Below, piece by piece: positions 9,529-19,096 of a stretch of 34,292 nt of DNA; the first letter of the stretch is position 1; every line of letters starts with the position of its first letter. The stretch comes from an uncultured Rickettsiales bacterium (GTDB taxonomy: Bacteria > Pseudomonadota > Alphaproteobacteria > Rickettsiales > Rickettsiaceae): NCBI GenBank assembly GCA_903828265.1, contig CAIKLL010000030.1:1-34292 (forward strand). Direction: 5' to 3'. Both the position numbers and the translations under genes were made by a program. The notes beneath the pieces are model-generated. The model worked only from the letters and a program-made list of their open reading frames with translations, was not told the DNA's origin and did not search any database.

Positions 9529-10833
9529 ATGAAAATTACATTTATTGGTAGTGGATACGTAGGACTAGTATCTAGCGTAATGATGAGCCATTTAGGCCAT
9601 TCTGTCACTTGCCTTGATATTGACAAAGTAAAAATTAATAAGCTAAAAAATTTGGAAGTCCCAATTTTTGAAGATAGATTAGAAGAATATTTAACTAAAT
9701 ATGGAAATACAGATAGGCTAAATTTTATATGTGGGTACGATAAGACGATCTATGAATCAGAAGCAATATTTATTGCCGTAGGGACTCCTCAAGGAAATAA
9801 CGGAAATGCAGATTTACAATATATTTTTGAAGCCGCTCTTAATGCCGCGGAATATGCCAATCCAGATTGCGTATTTGTTATTAAATCTACCGTACCACCA
9901 GGAACTTGTAAAAAAGTTAAAGAGTTATTGGAACAAAATGGTTTTAATAACCCTATAGTGTCTAATCCGGAGTTCTTGAGGGAAGGCTCGGCAGTACATG
10001 ATTTTTTATATCCGGATAGAATTATTATAGGCTACGAATCTGGGTTAGCGTTGGAAACCCTAAAACAGATATATAAACCGCTTCGTGACCGAGGAATACC
10101 GATTCTGGAAACTGATCTGATAACTTCCGAATTAATAAAGTATGCTTCAAATAGCTTTTTAACTTGTAAAATTGCATTTATTAACGAGATGGCTGATTTA
10201 TGCGAGATTATTGGTGCAAATATAAATCAAGTTTCTACTGGTATAGGTCTTGATAAAAGAATAGGCTCTGATTTTTTAAAAGCAGGTCCTGGGTTTGGCG
10301 GATCCTGTTTTCCAAAAGATATTTTAGCTCTTCAATATTTAACCACTCAAGTAAAATCCGATTTTCTTGTTTTAGATGCTGTTATTAAAGCAAATGAAAA
10401 GAGAGTGAGGTTAATAGTAGAAAAAATCAAAAAATTTCTTGGCGGTAATGTGCAGGAGAAAAAAATTACTATTTTAGGTTTAAGTTATAAAGCTGGCACT
10501 GATGATTTAAGAAGCAGCCCGGCAATCGAATTGATAAATTTGCTTTGGGAAAACGGCGCCGAGGTAAAAGCTTATGATCCGCAAGGTATGCCAAATGCCT
10601 ACAAATATTTCGGCAATAAACTGGTTTGTGGTACTTCTGCTGTTGAGGCAGCGCATGGTGCTGATGCTATAATTGTAGCCACTGAATGGCCTGAGTTTGC
10701 GGAAATCGATTATGCAAAACTTCTACTGAAATTAAATAACCCCTATATTATTGACCTTAGAAATATTTTAGATAAAAAAATGCTAACTAATTTAGGATAT
10801 AAATGTTACTTTGTTGGGCAAAAAATCAGTTAA
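9529..10833 (+). CDS. ugd: UDP-glucose 6-dehydrogenase
   Basis: MKITFIGSGYVGLVSSVMMSHLGHSVTCLDID, NPEFLREGSAVHDFLYPDRIIIG, GFGGSCFPKDILAL, LGLSYKAGTDDLRSSPAIEL. Confidence 0.97.
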   Translation: MKITFIGSGYVGLVSSVMMSHLGHSVTCLDIDKVKINKLKNLEVPIFEDRLEEYLTKYGNTDRLNFICGYDKTIYESEAIFIAVGTPQGNNGNADLQYIFEAALNAAEYANPDCVFVIKSTVPPGTCKKVKELLEQNGFNNPIVSNPEFLREGSAVHDFLYPDRIIIGYESGLALETLKQIYKPLRDRGIPILETDLITSELIKYASNSFLTCKIAFINEMADLCEIIGANINQVSTGIGLDKRIGSDFLKAGPGFGGSCFPKDILALQYLTTQVKSDFLVLDAVIKANEKRVRLIVEKIKKFLGGNVQEKKITILGLSYKAGTDDLRSSPAIELINLLWENGAEVKAYDPQGMPNAYKYFGNKLVCGTSAVEAAHGADAIIVATEWPEFAEIDYAKLLLKLNNPYIIDLRNILDKKMLTNLGYKCYFVGQKIS

Positions 10834-10861
10834 TTAAATACAGAATTTGGCGTTAATTTGA

Positions 10862-12406
10862 ATGATCAAAATCGTTCCCGGTTTATTTTTTCTTGCAGCT
10901 AATTATTTATTTTTAAAAGAAGCATATTTTCTTAATACATCTCAAGAGTTTGCAAGTATAGCTATATTCCTATTATGCTCGTTTTTACTTATCTCATTAA
11001 TAGGTTTAGTGATGCCTGGTATGCTTTTTTCATCCTTGGTTTATCTCTACCTACTAATAGCTAGTATAATTAATTACTTTAAATTTTATTATAAAATTGT
11101 TATTTCTAGTACTTTAATTCAGAGTGTGATACACACCGATACTAGGGAAGTTTCTGAATTATTTAACGTCTCGTTTCTTATTTGGTTTGTACTCACTGGA
11201 ATTATACCATGCATCCTGTTTTGGCTAATAACAAAGCATACTACCCTACTACGCCATAAAGCCAAAGATATCCTAATAATAGGGGTATTCCTAATAACCG
11301 GCTTAATCTTTAATATACTTATTTTACCGGCTAATATTCATACTTTCCGTTACTTAAGTAATGCTTTATGCTCATTTATGCCATTTAATTACATTATAAG
11401 TTTAAGAAATTACCTCTCACTCTACAAAAATACTAATCCTGCCGAAAATATAAATAAGGTTTTTAATTTTGAGATTGATCCGAGTGATCAGAAAAATTTA
11501 AATGTAATATTAGTTATCGGAGAATCGGCGCGCGCAGATAGGTGGGGAATCAACGGTTACCAAAGGAATACGACACCGAATTTGGCTCATCTGCAGAACC
11601 TCATTACTTATAAAGAGGCATATTCATTAGCTACCAATACCCCTTTAGGGATACAAAGCATAATGAAGAAAGAAGGATATTATCATTTATCCTCCTTTAT
11701 TAAGGTGTTTGATCAACTAAAGTTTGAAACTTATTGGTTTTCTAATCAAGGTACCAGGTATAAATTAATTAATTTAATTGCTGCAGAAGCTTCTAGAAGC
11801 ATTTTCAGCGATGATATAAGAATTTCCAATACCGGTAACAATTACGATACTGATTTGATACCTTTCGTTCAGGAGATGTTAATCAAAAATAAAAATAAAT
11901 CTAATATGGTAGTCCTTCATACCATAGGTAGTCATAGATTATACGATTTAAGGTACCCAAATGAGTTCAAAATTTTTAATCCTACATGTATAAATGACCA
12001 ACTTTACTATTCTACAAATGAGTGTTTAGATACAGAAAAATTAGGTAATTCTTATGATAATACAATAGTTTACACGGATTATTTCTTATCAGAATTGATC
12101 AAAATATTGGAAGAAACTAATTCAATTCTTATATATATTTCTGATCATGGCGAGTCTTTAGGAGAAAACGGAATATATGCTCATTCCTACCCTTTCGAAC
12201 TAGCCCCGGTAGAACAAAAACATATACCTTTAATAATTTGGGCATCTCAAAAGTTTTTAGCTAAAAAAAATAACCTCGATAAATTTATCAATGCTAGTAA
12301 AAAAACCGGCCTTAAAATAGATCAAAGCAATATATTTCATTCAATACTTGATTGTGTAGGGATTAAGTCCAAAGCAATAGATTATAATAAGAGCTTATGC
12401 CATTAA
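10862..12406 (+). CDS. phosphoethanolamine transferase (EptA-like, membrane + sulfatase domain)
   Basis: N-terminal transmembrane helices; VILVIGESARADRWGINGYQRNTTPNLA, ATNTP nucleophile region, ISDHGESLGENGIYAH. Confidence 0.88.
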   Translation: MIKIVPGLFFLAANYLFLKEAYFLNTSQEFASIAIFLLCSFLLISLIGLVMPGMLFSSLVYLYLLIASIINYFKFYYKIVISSTLIQSVIHTDTREVSELFNVSFLIWFVLTGIIPCILFWLITKHTTLLRHKAKDILIIGVFLITGLIFNILILPANIHTFRYLSNALCSFMPFNYIISLRNYLSLYKNTNPAENINKVFNFEIDPSDQKNLNVILVIGESARADRWGINGYQRNTTPNLAHLQNLITYKEAYSLATNTPLGIQSIMKKEGYYHLSSFIKVFDQLKFETYWFSNQGTRYKLINLIAAEASRSIFSDDIRISNTGNNYDTDLIPFVQEMLIKNKNKSNMVVLHTIGSHRLYDLRYPNEFKIFNPTCINDQLYYSTNECLDTEKLGNSYDNTIVYTDYFLSELIKILEETNSILIYISDHGESLGENGIYAHSYPFELAPVEQKHIPLIIWASQKFLAKKNNLDKFINASKKTGLKIDQSNIFHSILDCVGIKSKAIDYNKSLCH

Positions 12407-12532
12407 CTTTATTTCCCTAATGGTAAAATTTCACTAGGTTAAGCATATTCTGACAGTTTAAAGATTAACCTTATATACCAACAAAGAGGTTATTTATGAT
12501 ACTATAGGAATAAACAGGTTAAGGTAAGGTCA

Positions 12533-13234
12533 ATGGAAAAAAATAATTCCTGGATTACCAAGTATGAAAATTGCTTTTATTCTGAGAGGTTAATTACAAA
12601 GCTTATTTCTTTAAGTGAAAAAACCAAAAACAGAATTAACTTATTAGAAATTAAAAAGGCAATCTATTATGCTAAAAAGTATCACGGGGTACAGAAGCGT
12701 GAGTCAGGAGAACCATATTATTCCCATCCACTTGAAGTAGCGTACATGATTTCTGATTACTTATTTAGGACAGATATAATTATTACGAGTATATTACACG
12801 ATACTATCGAAGATACGGATCTCACCTTTGAAATGATTCAGACTGAATTTGGCCCATTAGTCGCAAGCCAAGTAGCGGATCTTAGCTGGATTAAAGTAGC
12901 GGGTGAAAAAATTAGCTCGGCAGAAATGGTTAAATCTCTGTGGCTCCAAAAGAAATATGATCTTCTTTTAATTAAACTATTTGATAGATTACACAATATA
13001 CAAACTATCAGCGTTAAGACCCCCCAGAAGATTCATAAAATAGTGGAAGAAACTATAAGTACTTTTTTAGTTCTTGCGGTGTACCTTAATATCCCTGATG
13101 CTGAAAAACAAATTGTTCATTTATGTGCTAAATATATAAACCCTAAGTTGCTTGATGAAGAACATTCCCGCCCTTTTGGGAGCGATCAAAATCTTCTTTC
13201 TCTAATTTCTCAAAATGATTTAAACCGTAAATAA
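12533..13234 (+). CDS. HD-domain (p)ppGpp hydrolase, SpoT N-terminal-like / MESH1-like small alarmone hydrolase
   Basis: 233 aa; YHGVQKRESGEPYYSHPLEVAYMIS, TSILHDTIEDTDLT (HDxxED), no synthetase or TGS/ACT domains. Confidence 0.85.
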   Translation: MEKNNSWITKYENCFYSERLITKLISLSEKTKNRINLLEIKKAIYYAKKYHGVQKRESGEPYYSHPLEVAYMISDYLFRTDIIITSILHDTIEDTDLTFEMIQTEFGPLVASQVADLSWIKVAGEKISSAEMVKSLWLQKKYDLLLIKLFDRLHNIQTISVKTPQKIHKIVEETISTFLVLAVYLNIPDAEKQIVHLCAKYINPKLLDEEHSRPFGSDQNLLSLISQNDLNRK

Positions 13235-14483
13235 ATGAAATTGCCGTCGGAACTACAACAACTAAAATTCCCCAATTACCTAAATATTCTGAACAATACA
13301 CTAGCCCGAAGGCAGTAACTATGTATACAAAAGCACGGGATAATGCATATGCAAAGGTTGTATAAGTAAAACGTTTAAAAACTGGAAAGCGCTTGTAAAA
13401 AATTGGCATAGCAGGCGTTCCCATGTATCCAAATACAGCGATAACTGACTGAATCAGCAACATTTGGAAAGGAGATTGGATATTATCAAGAAAATATGGG
13501 CAAAATAGGATAAATATTGTAAATATTATTAGCCTAACTCTTACAATTTTTAAAGGATATATTTTATAACTTAAATATGATAACACTACCCAAGCAAACA
13601 GTTGGATTAATGACACAATAAAATTTTGGTGAATTACTTGTTCCGGAGTAAAATGAAATAAATTTTTAAGGATATTTCCGCAATACATATATGCAAGGTA
13701 AAAGCATACCGGCCATGAGCATTCTATAAAAAATAATGAAAGAGCCGTTTTCTTATTTACCTTTTCAGTCCAGATAACATTTTCTTTTAAAATATTTGGG
13801 TCTCGTTTAATTTGTGCTAAAGCATTTTTCACTCTACGTTTTGCATCTGCAAAATCAGGAGTTTCCCTAAGCCTCGTTCTCGCAACTGCACCGACAATTG
13901 CTACTAATGCCCCAACCCAAAAAGCGATACGCCAGTTAAAATTAAAGGATGTAACAAACGTGGCAACCGCTAAAGCAAATACTCCTCCAAGAGCACTACA
14001 AATTGATGTAATTGTTACGGCCGGATATTGTATCGGCGGCTTAGTGATCTCAGTAATATATATATTTGCTCCTGTTACTTCTCCCATAGCAGATAAACCT
14101 TGTACCATTCTGCATATAGTTACCAGCCAGGAAGCAGTAATTCCTATTTGCGAGTAGGTTGGTAGGCTTGCCATCAATATACAGGATAAAGACATCATCA
14201 TTGTAGTTATGATAACAGTAGCCTTACGACCTATATTATCGCCGATATAACCAAAAATTAGTGCTCCAAAAGGCCTTAAAACGTAGGTAGAACAAAAAGC
14301 AAAGGCGGAAAGTAAGCTTGCAGTGAAAGGGTCTGCCTTGGGAAAGAAAAGCTCGTTAAGGAGAACTGCCATATGGACATACAGTAGTAAATCAAAATAT
14401 TCAAGAAAAGTTCCTACAGATAATAATCCAATTGCTTCTTTTTGCTCTGAGCTTAATGAATGAGACGTCTGACTATTGTACAT
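13143..14483 (-). CDS. MFS transporter, ProP-like metabolite:proton symporter
   Basis: 446 aa, about 12 transmembrane segments; GTFLEYFDLLLYVHMA, RPFGALIFGYIGDNIGRKATVIITTMMM, RMVQGLSAMGEVTGANIYITE. Confidence 0.88.
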   Translation of the reverse strand: MYNSQTSHSLSSEQKEAIGLLSVGTFLEYFDLLLYVHMAVLLNELFFPKADPFTASLLSAFAFCSTYVLRPFGALIFGYIGDNIGRKATVIITTMMMSLSCILMASLPTYSQIGITASWLVTICRMVQGLSAMGEVTGANIYITEITKPPIQYPAVTITSICSALGGVFALAVATFVTSFNFNWRIAFWVGALVAIVGAVARTRLRETPDFADAKRRVKNALAQIKRDPNILKENVIWTEKVNKKTALSLFFIECSWPVCFYLAYMYCGNILKNLFHFTPEQVIHQNFIVSLIQLFAWVVLSYLSYKIYPLKIVRVRLIIFTIFILFCPYFLDNIQSPFQMLLIQSVIAVFGYMGTPAMPIFYKRFPVFKRFTYTTFAYALSRAFVYIVTAFGLVYCSEYLGNWGILVVVVPTAISFIYGLNHFEKLEKEDFDRSQKGGNVLHQAT

Positions 14484-14593
14484 CTAAAATATTTATTTTG
14501 ATTTCGGTTTATTCTTTTAGTATTACTAATTTATATTTAAAATTAAACTATAATTTTAAATAATATTCGTAATTTATTCTAAAAATAGTTTTT

Positions 14594-15472
14594 ATGAAAA
14601 ATATTATTTGGCTAATTACTTTATATATTTTTGCAGCAACAAATATGACCACATATGCCCAAATAACCGAAATTACCGATTTTCAACTTCTTGAATCTAG
14701 TATTAAGAATATGGATTCAAATACTCTAGTTATATTTGATGTAGATCACGTACTGATCATGCCTACCGATGAATACAGCCTTAATAGAAATCCTTATCGC
14801 AGGCAATTATGGCAGGACCTAAAGCTAAGATCTTCAGAAGAAGAGTTCAAGTTTTTACGCAGTATCGCAGTATCATCAGCCAAATGGCGTCTAGTAGATA
14901 CTAATATCATGACTGTACTATCTGAGTTAAAAAATAAAAATATCCCAACAGTTGCTTTAACCTCTCTTGCAACTGGTAAATTTGGCATTATAGAAAAAAT
15001 GGAAGATTTACGGATAAAAGAATTACAGAGTGTAGGAATTGACTTTACTAATTTAACACCGCTTCATGGAGAATTACCCATAAATGAATTAAAAAGTATG
15101 CACGGTACTCCAATGCTAAAGGCCGGAATTATTTTAACAGCAGAAGTAGATAAGGCTAAAACCTTGGAATATATCTTACGCCAAAAAAATTACTATCCTA
15201 AAAAAATAGTATTTATTGATGATCAACTAAATAACCTGGAATCATTAGAAAAGATTTGTACAAAACTGAAAATAAAATTTGAAGGCTTCCACTACACCGC
15301 TGTATCCTTAATGACTACCTCTAGTGTCGACAAACAACTAGAAGACTTACGTATTAAAATTTTAGAAAAAGAGCATCGCTGGCTAAGTTACGAAGAGGTA
15401 GCTAGCAGAATGAATAACCCTCCTTTTATTACTTCTCTCACCAAAAATCAAGTAATAAAGGCCGATAGGTAA
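14594..15472 (+). CDS. exported HAD-like protein (DUF2608-type)
   Basis: Sec-type signal peptide MKNIIWLITLYIFAATNMTTYA; HAD motifs LVIFDVDHVL, VALTSLATG, KIVFIDDQLNNLES. Confidence 0.75.
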   Translation: MKNIIWLITLYIFAATNMTTYAQITEITDFQLLESSIKNMDSNTLVIFDVDHVLIMPTDEYSLNRNPYRRQLWQDLKLRSSEEEFKFLRSIAVSSAKWRLVDTNIMTVLSELKNKNIPTVALTSLATGKFGIIEKMEDLRIKELQSVGIDFTNLTPLHGELPINELKSMHGTPMLKAGIILTAEVDKAKTLEYILRQKNYYPKKIVFIDDQLNNLESLEKICTKLKIKFEGFHYTAVSLMTTSSVDKQLEDLRIKILEKEHRWLSYEEVASRMNNPPFITSLTKNQVIKADR

Positions 15473-15523
15473 TGCCGGTTAAAAATTACATTTTTATATT
15501 TATTATATAGCTCGAGTAATAAA

Positions 15524-16909
15524 TTAACTATTGTTAAAGCCGCTAAAAATAGATAGCTTAACCTGCCCATCTTTAAGGTTAGCTGTTATGTGTTTAGAAG
15601 ATTGAGCCTCTGATACTGTAGAAATATAATTATTACGATGATCTTTTAACATAGCGTAACCTCTAGCTAGTACTTTATTATAATCTAGGCTAGCTAGAAT
15701 AGAGCTATTGATTGATAGTTTATGCTCAAATCGATTTAACAAGGTAGTTTTTTTGACTAACAGATTATTTTGTAAATGATTTAATTGCAGATATTTATAA
15801 TATATTATTTTTGTCGGTTTAAAACGAGAATAAGGAAAGTATTGAAGAGCAAGATTTTTTTGCTTTAACAAGTTTGGTAGCGAGCCGGTTAACCTAAAAC
15901 CTAAATCATCCAGTTTTTGTATATTATAATTTAAATAGTTTACTGGATATTGTAATAATCGATTGTAATTACTCAAAATGTGAGCTTTATGTTTCAATAA
16001 TGTAGAAACTCGTCTTTCTATATTATTATATAATGAACTCACTTTATATTTTAAATTGCTAATAACCGGAACAGCAAACTCAGCCGCAGCAGTAGGGGTA
16101 GGAGCTCTTAGGTCAGCAATAAGGTCGAGCAGGGTATAATCAGTCTCATGACCTACAGCAGATATTATAGGGATAGATGAATTAAAAGCAGCCCGTACTA
16201 CTATTTCTTCATTAAATGGCCATAGATCTTCTATTGACCCTCCTCCCCTTGCTATAATTATCACATCCGGTTTTAGTTCTTCTTCTAATAAATTAAAACC
16301 ATTTATAGCAGTAGTAATTTCATTAGCAGCGTTTGCTCCTTGAACAGTTACAGGCCAAATACATAAATGGACAGGGAGCCTATCGGTAATTCTATGAATA
16401 ATATCTTTTATAACTGCACCGGTTAAGGAAGTAATAACCCCTATTTTTTTTGGCAAGTAAGGGATCTTTTTTTTATATTCTTCTTTAAATAACCCTTCTT
16501 CTTCTAATTTTTGTCTTCTCTCACTCAAAATTTTTATAAAAGCTCCTACTCCTACCGGTTCAATCAATTCTACTGCAATCTGATATTTTGATTGACCAGC
16601 GTAAGAAGTGATTTTCCCGGTAACAATAACTTCTAACCCTTCGGCAAGAGAAAATTTAACTCTAGAAAGGCAATGCCTCCAGCAGGTTGCAGCTATAACA
16701 GCATTTGTATCCTTTAAATTAAAGTACCCATGTCCTGATGAAGCAATTTTAAGACCTGACACTTCCCCCTTGATCCGAACGGTAGAAAAATTATTTTCAA
16801 GTAGCCATTTAATTTTATTTGATATCTCAGTTACTGAAAATTCATTTTTGCCGGCAGGCATATCATTATTGAAATCATTAATATTAAGCATAATATTTAT
16901 TACTATCAT
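15524..16909 (-). CDS. xseA: exodeoxyribonuclease VII large subunit
   Basis: FSVTEISNKIKWLLENNFSTVRIKGEVSGLKIASSGHGYFNLKD, IGVITSLTGAVIKDIIHRI, DVIIIARGGGSIEDLWPFNEE, SAVGHETDYTLLDLIADLRAPTPTAAAE. True start may be the internal Met at 16891. Confidence 0.96.
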   Translation of the reverse strand: MIVINIMLNINDFNNDMPAGKNEFSVTEISNKIKWLLENNFSTVRIKGEVSGLKIASSGHGYFNLKDTNAVIAATCWRHCLSRVKFSLAEGLEVIVTGKITSYAGQSKYQIAVELIEPVGVGAFIKILSERRQKLEEEGLFKEEYKKKIPYLPKKIGVITSLTGAVIKDIIHRITDRLPVHLCIWPVTVQGANAANEITTAINGFNLLEEELKPDVIIIARGGGSIEDLWPFNEEIVVRAAFNSSIPIISAVGHETDYTLLDLIADLRAPTPTAAAEFAVPVISNLKYKVSSLYNNIERRVSTLLKHKAHILSNYNRLLQYPVNYLNYNIQKLDDLGFRLTGSLPNLLKQKNLALQYFPYSRFKPTKIIYYKYLQLNHLQNNLLVKKTTLLNRFEHKLSINSSILASLDYNKVLARGYAMLKDHRNNYISTVSEAQSSKHITANLKDGQVKLSIFSGFNNS

Positions 16910-16975
16910 TTACTAATATTAAATCAGCCTCTATAATAGGCTTTTTTAATTATAATTAGTTTTAAATTAATTTAA

Positions 16976-19087
16976 ATGCAGTCTTTTGGCAATTTTTTAT
17001 TAGTTCTAATCATTTTTTGCACTGCACAAAATAGTTATGCGGTAGGTCTGAAAGTAGCAGAAAACGACTTAGTTACATTAAAGGCTGATCTTATAAAATA
17101 CGATGATAATTCTGAAACATTAGCAGCAAACGGCAATGTTTATGTTTCTATGGGACCCTACATACTAAGAGCCGATAGCCTATATTACGATATCAAAAAA
17201 GATGTATTATTTGCTGAAGGCAATATCAGAATTAAAGATGAGCAAGGAAGAATCGCTACCGGACAAAGAGCAGTGTTAAAAGACAAACTCAAAAAGGCAC
17301 TGATCGATGAATTCCTTTTGAAACTGCCTGATGATTCCCTGGTAATGGCCGCATATGGGACTAGAAATGATACAAATAAATTTGGGCTGTATAAAGCAGT
17401 TTTTAGCCCGTGTAAAGTTTATTGTGCAAATAAACCTATTTGGCAAATGAGAGCAAAAGATACGGATATAGATTATGAAAAACAAAGAATAACGTATAAA
17501 AACATGTTTTTTGAGGTTTTCGGTCTTCCCGTAGCCTATTTTCCCTATTTTTTCCATCCGACGCCGGCGGCTGATGCAAAATCAGGACTCCTAATTCCTG
17601 AAATTACTAGAAGTAAATTTGTTTTACCAATATATTTTAGGGCCAAACCTAATCTAGACCTTACCGTAAGTCCCCATATATCAAAAAGCCATACGATTTT
17701 TCATGGAGAACTCAGGCACCTTATTCAATACGGTAGTTATGAAGTAAAAGGTAGTTATAGCCATCATCCATACTACAAAGGAGAAAAGCATTCAAAACCT
17801 CACAGATATACTATATTCGCCAACGGTAATTTTTATAAAGATAAAATTAATTATGGTTTTAACTTAAATAGAGCTTCCGATAAAGCGTATCTTGTCAATG
17901 ATTTTGAAAATTATGCAAGCTACCTGGAGTCAAAGGTTTATGCAAATAAGGTAGATAAAACTGATTATCTTTCCCTTGAAGGATACTCATTTCAAGGTTT
18001 CAGAGCAAGTGATAAAAAGAATAAAGCTCCAATCGTCTTTCCACGAGTTAGAGTACAAAAAGTAATAGCTATAGATGAAGAGGAAACTACCCTTTTTCGA
18101 CTCAAAAATAACTCCATAGCTTATAACGAAGATTATGAAAGACAATTAGCAAGAAACGCTTTGGAATTAACGTTAAGTAAAAAAATAATAACTTCAAACG
18201 GACATTTATTCAACCTTGCTTTAGCTAATAGAAGTGATTTATATTGGTATAGTTCTAATAATTTTTCACCCAATACGGAAAAAGAAAAGGTATGGGCTAG
18301 AAATATTCCTGAATTTCATGCAAAATGGCGTTACCCCTTAGTACGGGACATCTTTGGGGCTGTAACAGCTAAAATAGAACCGATTGCAACTGCTTTTATC
18401 GGTAAAAATTACAATAAAGATTTTGAGAAATTTGCTCTTATTGATATAAGCAAATATGAATTATCCGAATATAATCTATTTAGTCCCAATAAGTTTAGCG
18501 GTATAGACTATCACGATTATGGTAAAAGATTCAGTTACGGAATTAATGGCTCTTTACTTTTCGAACAATATTATTTGGATGTCTTCTTAGGTCAGTTAAT
18601 TTATCAGAACAACATTAATGCAAAAGGTAATAAAGATTATGTGGGGAGCTCATCAATCGATATAGCTAATAATCTGAAGTTATATTATAGATTTAGAAAA
18701 GATAAAAAGCTAAACCCAATAAGAGATGAAGTGGGTGTTACAACTAATTCAAAAAAGCTAACTACTACCTTATCCTTCTCCAAATTAAATAATATCTCAA
18801 AATATTATTCGGATGATGGTTTAGTATTTCCTGAAAATAAGGTTAGCCAGATTAGTTTAAGTGTAGGTTACCAGATATTCGAAACATTAAAAGTTGATAC
18901 TGGCACGCAATTTGATATAACAAAAAAAACCAGGTTGTTAAATAGAAGTATACAGGTGACATATATCATGGACTGTGTTAGTATTACCGGACGCTTTTAT
19001 GATAACTTTACCCATGACAAAAGTAGAGGGATCAAAAAGAATAGTAGCAAAACTTTTGCTATCGGATTAAAAGTCTTAAACATGTGA
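16976..19087 (+). CDS. lptD: LPS-assembly protein LptD
   Basis: Signal peptide, OstA/LptA-like N-terminus (LVTLKADLIKYDDNSETLAANGNVYVSMGPYILRADSLYYD), then beta-barrel-like sequence (FHPTPAADAKSGLLIPEI). Confidence 0.93.
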   Translation: MQSFGNFLLVLIIFCTAQNSYAVGLKVAENDLVTLKADLIKYDDNSETLAANGNVYVSMGPYILRADSLYYDIKKDVLFAEGNIRIKDEQGRIATGQRAVLKDKLKKALIDEFLLKLPDDSLVMAAYGTRNDTNKFGLYKAVFSPCKVYCANKPIWQMRAKDTDIDYEKQRITYKNMFFEVFGLPVAYFPYFFHPTPAADAKSGLLIPEITRSKFVLPIYFRAKPNLDLTVSPHISKSHTIFHGELRHLIQYGSYEVKGSYSHHPYYKGEKHSKPHRYTIFANGNFYKDKINYGFNLNRASDKAYLVNDFENYASYLESKVYANKVDKTDYLSLEGYSFQGFRASDKKNKAPIVFPRVRVQKVIAIDEEETTLFRLKNNSIAYNEDYERQLARNALELTLSKKIITSNGHLFNLALANRSDLYWYSSNNFSPNTEKEKVWARNIPEFHAKWRYPLVRDIFGAVTAKIEPIATAFIGKNYNKDFEKFALIDISKYELSEYNLFSPNKFSGIDYHDYGKRFSYGINGSLLFEQYYLDVFLGQLIYQNNINAKGNKDYVGSSSIDIANNLKLYYRFRKDKKLNPIRDEVGVTTNSKKLTTTLSFSKLNNISKYYSDDGLVFPENKVSQISLSVGYQIFETLKVDTGTQFDITKKTRLLNRSIQVTYIMDCVSITGRFYDNFTHDKSRGIKKNSSKTFAIGLKVLNM

Positions 19088-19096
19088 GATTAATTT

